In this document: in pieces, positions 62,010 to 64,000 of the stretch
How the letters are laid out: every line of letters begins with the position of its first letter
How positions within the stretch are numbered: the stretch's first letter is position 1
From: Flavobacteriaceae bacterium MAR_2010_72
GTDB lineage: Bacteria > Bacteroidota > Bacteroidia > Flavobacteriales > Flavobacteriaceae
Assembly: GCA_003550275.1 (NCBI GenBank)
Contig: QXCW01000002.1
Location: 1,426,001-1,490,000 of the forward strand
Length of the DNA: 64,000 nt
Reading direction: 5' to 3'
Position numbers and translations under genes: made by a program
Notes under the pieces: generated by a model
What the model was told of the DNA's origin: nothing
Seen by the model: the letters and a program-made list of their open reading frames with translations, nothing else
Databases searched by the model: none

Positions 62010-63722
62010 TTAAAAACCAATTGCCGTATCGTCACCTCGTTTGTCGGCACCACCTTCCAAGGTACCGTTATCTAAAACGAGGATAGCATCCACTTTTCCA
62101 ATAACAGGGGTCCTACTTTCATTAATGGGGTAGCCAAGTTGTTCTAGCTGTTGTTTTAATTCAGAACTAAAGCCATTGGGTTCCAATCTAATTTCATCAG
62201 GTAACCATTGGTGATGAAAGCGAGGAGCATTTACTGCTTCCTGCATGGTCATACCAAATTCTTCAACATTCAAAATGGTTTGCAATACCGATGTGATAAT
62301 AGTTGAACCACCTGGTGTTCCCACTACCATATACAATAATCCATCCTTCTCTACAATAGTTGGGGTCATAGCACTTAACATACGCTTTTCGGGTGCAATG
62401 CTATTCGCTTCACCGCCTACTAATCCATATACATTGGGTACTCCTGGTTTACTGCTAAAATCATCCATTTCATTGTTAAGGAAGAATCCTAGTTCCTCAA
62501 CATAAAGTTTTGAACCATAACCGCTATTAAGCGTTGTGGTTACTGCTACGGCATTCCCATATTGGTCAACAATAGAGTAGTGCGTCGTTTCTTCACTTTC
62601 AAATCCTAGAATGGTGCCATAACTAATACTATCAGATGGTGTAGCCATGTCAAATGAAAAGTCTGACATACGTTGCTGCAAATACAAATCGCTTAATAAG
62701 GTTTTTGTGGGAATCTCAACAAAATCGGGATCTCCTAAGAAGAAACTGCGATCGGCATAGGCACGACGTTCGGCTTCAGCTATGACCTGAATTGCTTTCA
62801 ACGAATTATGACCATAGGATTTGATTTCAAAGGGTTCGATCATTTTCATGATTTGAGCCATACAGATTCCGCCGCTAGACGGAGGTCCCATAGATATAAT
62901 CTTTAAATCTTTATAATGAAACGTGATGGGCTCACGCCATTTGCTTTCATAAGCTGCCATATCTTCTGCGGTAATGATTCCGCCTTTGGCGTTAAGGTAA
63001 TTAACTAGTATTTCACTTGTTTTTCCTTTATAGAATTCATCTCGCCCATGTTCGGCAATGCGGGTTAAGGTTTCGGCTAACTTTATGTTTTTTAGGGTGT
63101 CACCTGCTTTTATTTTATTTGAGAACAGAATTTCTTTTTCATTGACTACCTTGAAAATGCTGTCATATTCCTCAAAGCGTTCCTGCTGCATTTTGGTTAC
63201 GACATAGCCTCTATTGGCAAGATCTATTACTGGTTGAAGAATATCTTTAACAGGCAGTTTACCAAAGGCCTCATGGGCTTTAAAAATCCCTGCAACAGTT
63301 CCAGGAATTCCTACGGCAAATGAGCCAACCGTACTTTTATCTTCAATAACGTTACCATCTTCGTCCAAATACATATTTCGAGATGCGGCCATTGGCGCCT
63401 TTTCCCTATAGTCTAAAGAGCCAATATCGCCGTTTGCCAAACGATATACCATAAATCCGCCACCTCCTAAATTACCGGCGTAGGGATAGGTAACAGCCAA
63501 TGCCATTTCAGTAGCCATCATAGCATCAAAGGCATTACCACCTTTTGCTAGGATAGCACTGCCAATTTTGGAGGCTTCACTACGCGCTGAAACCACCATT
63601 GCTTTTGAGGTCACAAGTCCGCGTTGAGACGGGGTGGTTACCGTTTGCTTTACTGTGTCTTTACAAGAAATAAAAACACTTATGACAAGTAAAAAGAAAA
63701 AGGATTTAATGCTGTATTTCAT
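62010..63722 (-). CDS. ggt: Gamma-glutamyltransferase, exported lipoprotein
   Basis: The 570-residue precursor self-cleaves into large and small subunits and transfers or hydrolyses gamma-glutamyl groups from glutathione and related peptides. The leader ends VISVFISC (lipobox Cys near residue 19). The processing and nucleophile Thr is in EETTHYSIVDQYGNAVAVTT, NLGGGGFMVYRLANGD and GSTIITSVLQTILNV are family motifs, and GPPSSGGICMAQ forms the pocket. ATG at 63722 gives the lipoprotein leader; the TTG at 63740 is an extension. Its start overlaps the end of acpH by 17 bases. Confidence 0.94.
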   Translation of the reverse strand: MKYSIKSFFFLLVISVFISCKDTVKQTVTTPSQRGLVTSKAMVVSARSEASKIGSAILAKGGNAFDAMMATEMALAVTYPYAGNLGGGGFMVYRLANGDIGSLDYREKAPMAASRNMYLDEDGNVIEDKSTVGSFAVGIPGTVAGIFKAHEAFGKLPVKDILQPVIDLANRGYVVTKMQQERFEEYDSIFKVVNEKEILFSNKIKAGDTLKNIKLAETLTRIAEHGRDEFYKGKTSEILVNYLNAKGGIITAEDMAAYESKWREPITFHYKDLKIISMGPPSSGGICMAQIMKMIEPFEIKSYGHNSLKAIQVIAEAERRAYADRSFFLGDPDFVEIPTKTLLSDLYLQQRMSDFSFDMATPSDSISYGTILGFESEETTHYSIVDQYGNAVAVTTTLNSGYGSKLYVEELGFFLNNEMDDFSSKPGVPNVYGLVGGEANSIAPEKRMLSAMTPTIVEKDGLLYMVVGTPGGSTIITSVLQTILNVEEFGMTMQEAVNAPRFHHQWLPDEIRLEPNGFSSELKQQLEQLGYPINESRTPVIGKVDAILVLDNGTLEGGADKRGDDTAIGF

Positions 63723-63999
63723 AAATTTTATGGATTTCAATTAGTTTTTGTTCTGAAAAGGCGATAAGTTCTTCAAAGAACAAGGTGAATTCATGTTCAA
63801 ATTCTGTATAGAATTTTTTTAGTTCGGTGGTTGCTTCATTCATTTTTGACACATGCTCTGTGCGCCTGTTCATGCCATTTAAAACGCGTTGTATACCTTC
63901 AATTTTTGCATAGTTCAAAAGCCAATTATCGGCCATCATAAAAGGCATTAATTTTTGAATACGTACAGGAAGTATTTCAAAATGCACTTCCATCATTTC
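63706..63999 (-). CDS. acpH: ACP phosphodiesterase, C-terminal part (cut by window edge)
   Basis: Only the last 98 or so codons are present; the gene continues beyond position 64000. MPFMMADNWLLNYAKIEGI and QRVLNGMNRRTEHVSKM match the C-terminal part of AcpH-type acyl-carrier-protein phosphodiesterases (DUF479), which remove the phosphopantetheine arm from ACP. The metal-binding N-terminal histidines of the family are outside the window. It overlaps the start of ggt, so the two are probably co-transcribed. Confidence 0.85.
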   Translation of the reverse strand, partial: EMMEVHFEILPVRIQKLMPFMMADNWLLNYAKIEGIQRVLNGMNRRTEHVSKMNEATTELKKFYTEFEHEFTLFFEELIAFSEQKLIEIHKIYEIQH

Positions 64000-64000
64000 A

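Overview
The window reads as chromosomal DNA of a member of the Bacteroidota, most likely a Flavobacteriaceae. Evidence: AT-rich sequence, a SusC/SusD pair with GH43 enzymes and a propeller-type sensor, many short lipoprotein signals, a two-domain E1 2-oxoacid dehydrogenase, weak Shine-Dalgarno sites and the TAnnTTTG promoter element. Genes are densely packed: no stretch longer than about 250 bases lacks a gene. No insertion sequence, prophage, CRISPR array or rRNA was seen; there is one tRNA.

Layout. 1-10899: a polysaccharide utilisation locus, with a divergent propeller sensor (cut by the window edge), SusC, SusD, a GH43, a clan GH-A hydrolase, a second GH43 and an exported aldose 1-epimerase. 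11144-14390: galK, galT and galE, so galactose released outside can enter the Leloir pathway. 14586-16665: tRNA-Ser(UGA), a nitroreductase and a DegT-family aminotransferase. 16671-23326 (minus): ribB(A), an LptF/LptG permease, lolA, ftsK and dgkA, an envelope and cell-division cluster. 23478-31974: a PLP decarboxylase, pheT, a thioredoxin-like lipoprotein, two small proteins and recG. 32070-38781: tandem patatins, an M20 amidohydrolase, a UvrD helicase and a YciO-type protein. 38850-46961: an OmpA lipoprotein, a glycosyltransferase, an orphan PD-(D/E)XK protein, holA, DinB, a LytS/LytTR two-component operon and DoxX. 47024-59008: a methyltransferase, E1 dehydrogenase, an M1-peptidase-like surface protein, a LOG-family protein, a 55-residue membrane peptide and uvrA. 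59199-64000: small conserved proteins, an ATP-grasp ligase, gamma-glutamyltransferase and the end of acpH.

Most genes are ordinary housekeeping or known accessory functions. I did not find a clearly new multi-gene system. The points most worth a second look are: a one-base frameshift in lolA lying exactly on an A_AAA_AAG slippery heptamer; a RibBA-like protein whose GTP cyclohydrolase II half has lost all three zinc cysteines; an M1-like protein with a destroyed HExxH motif fused to a probable beta-barrel; and several unexplained hairpins and inverted repeats between genes. Six genes appear to start with TTG or GTG.
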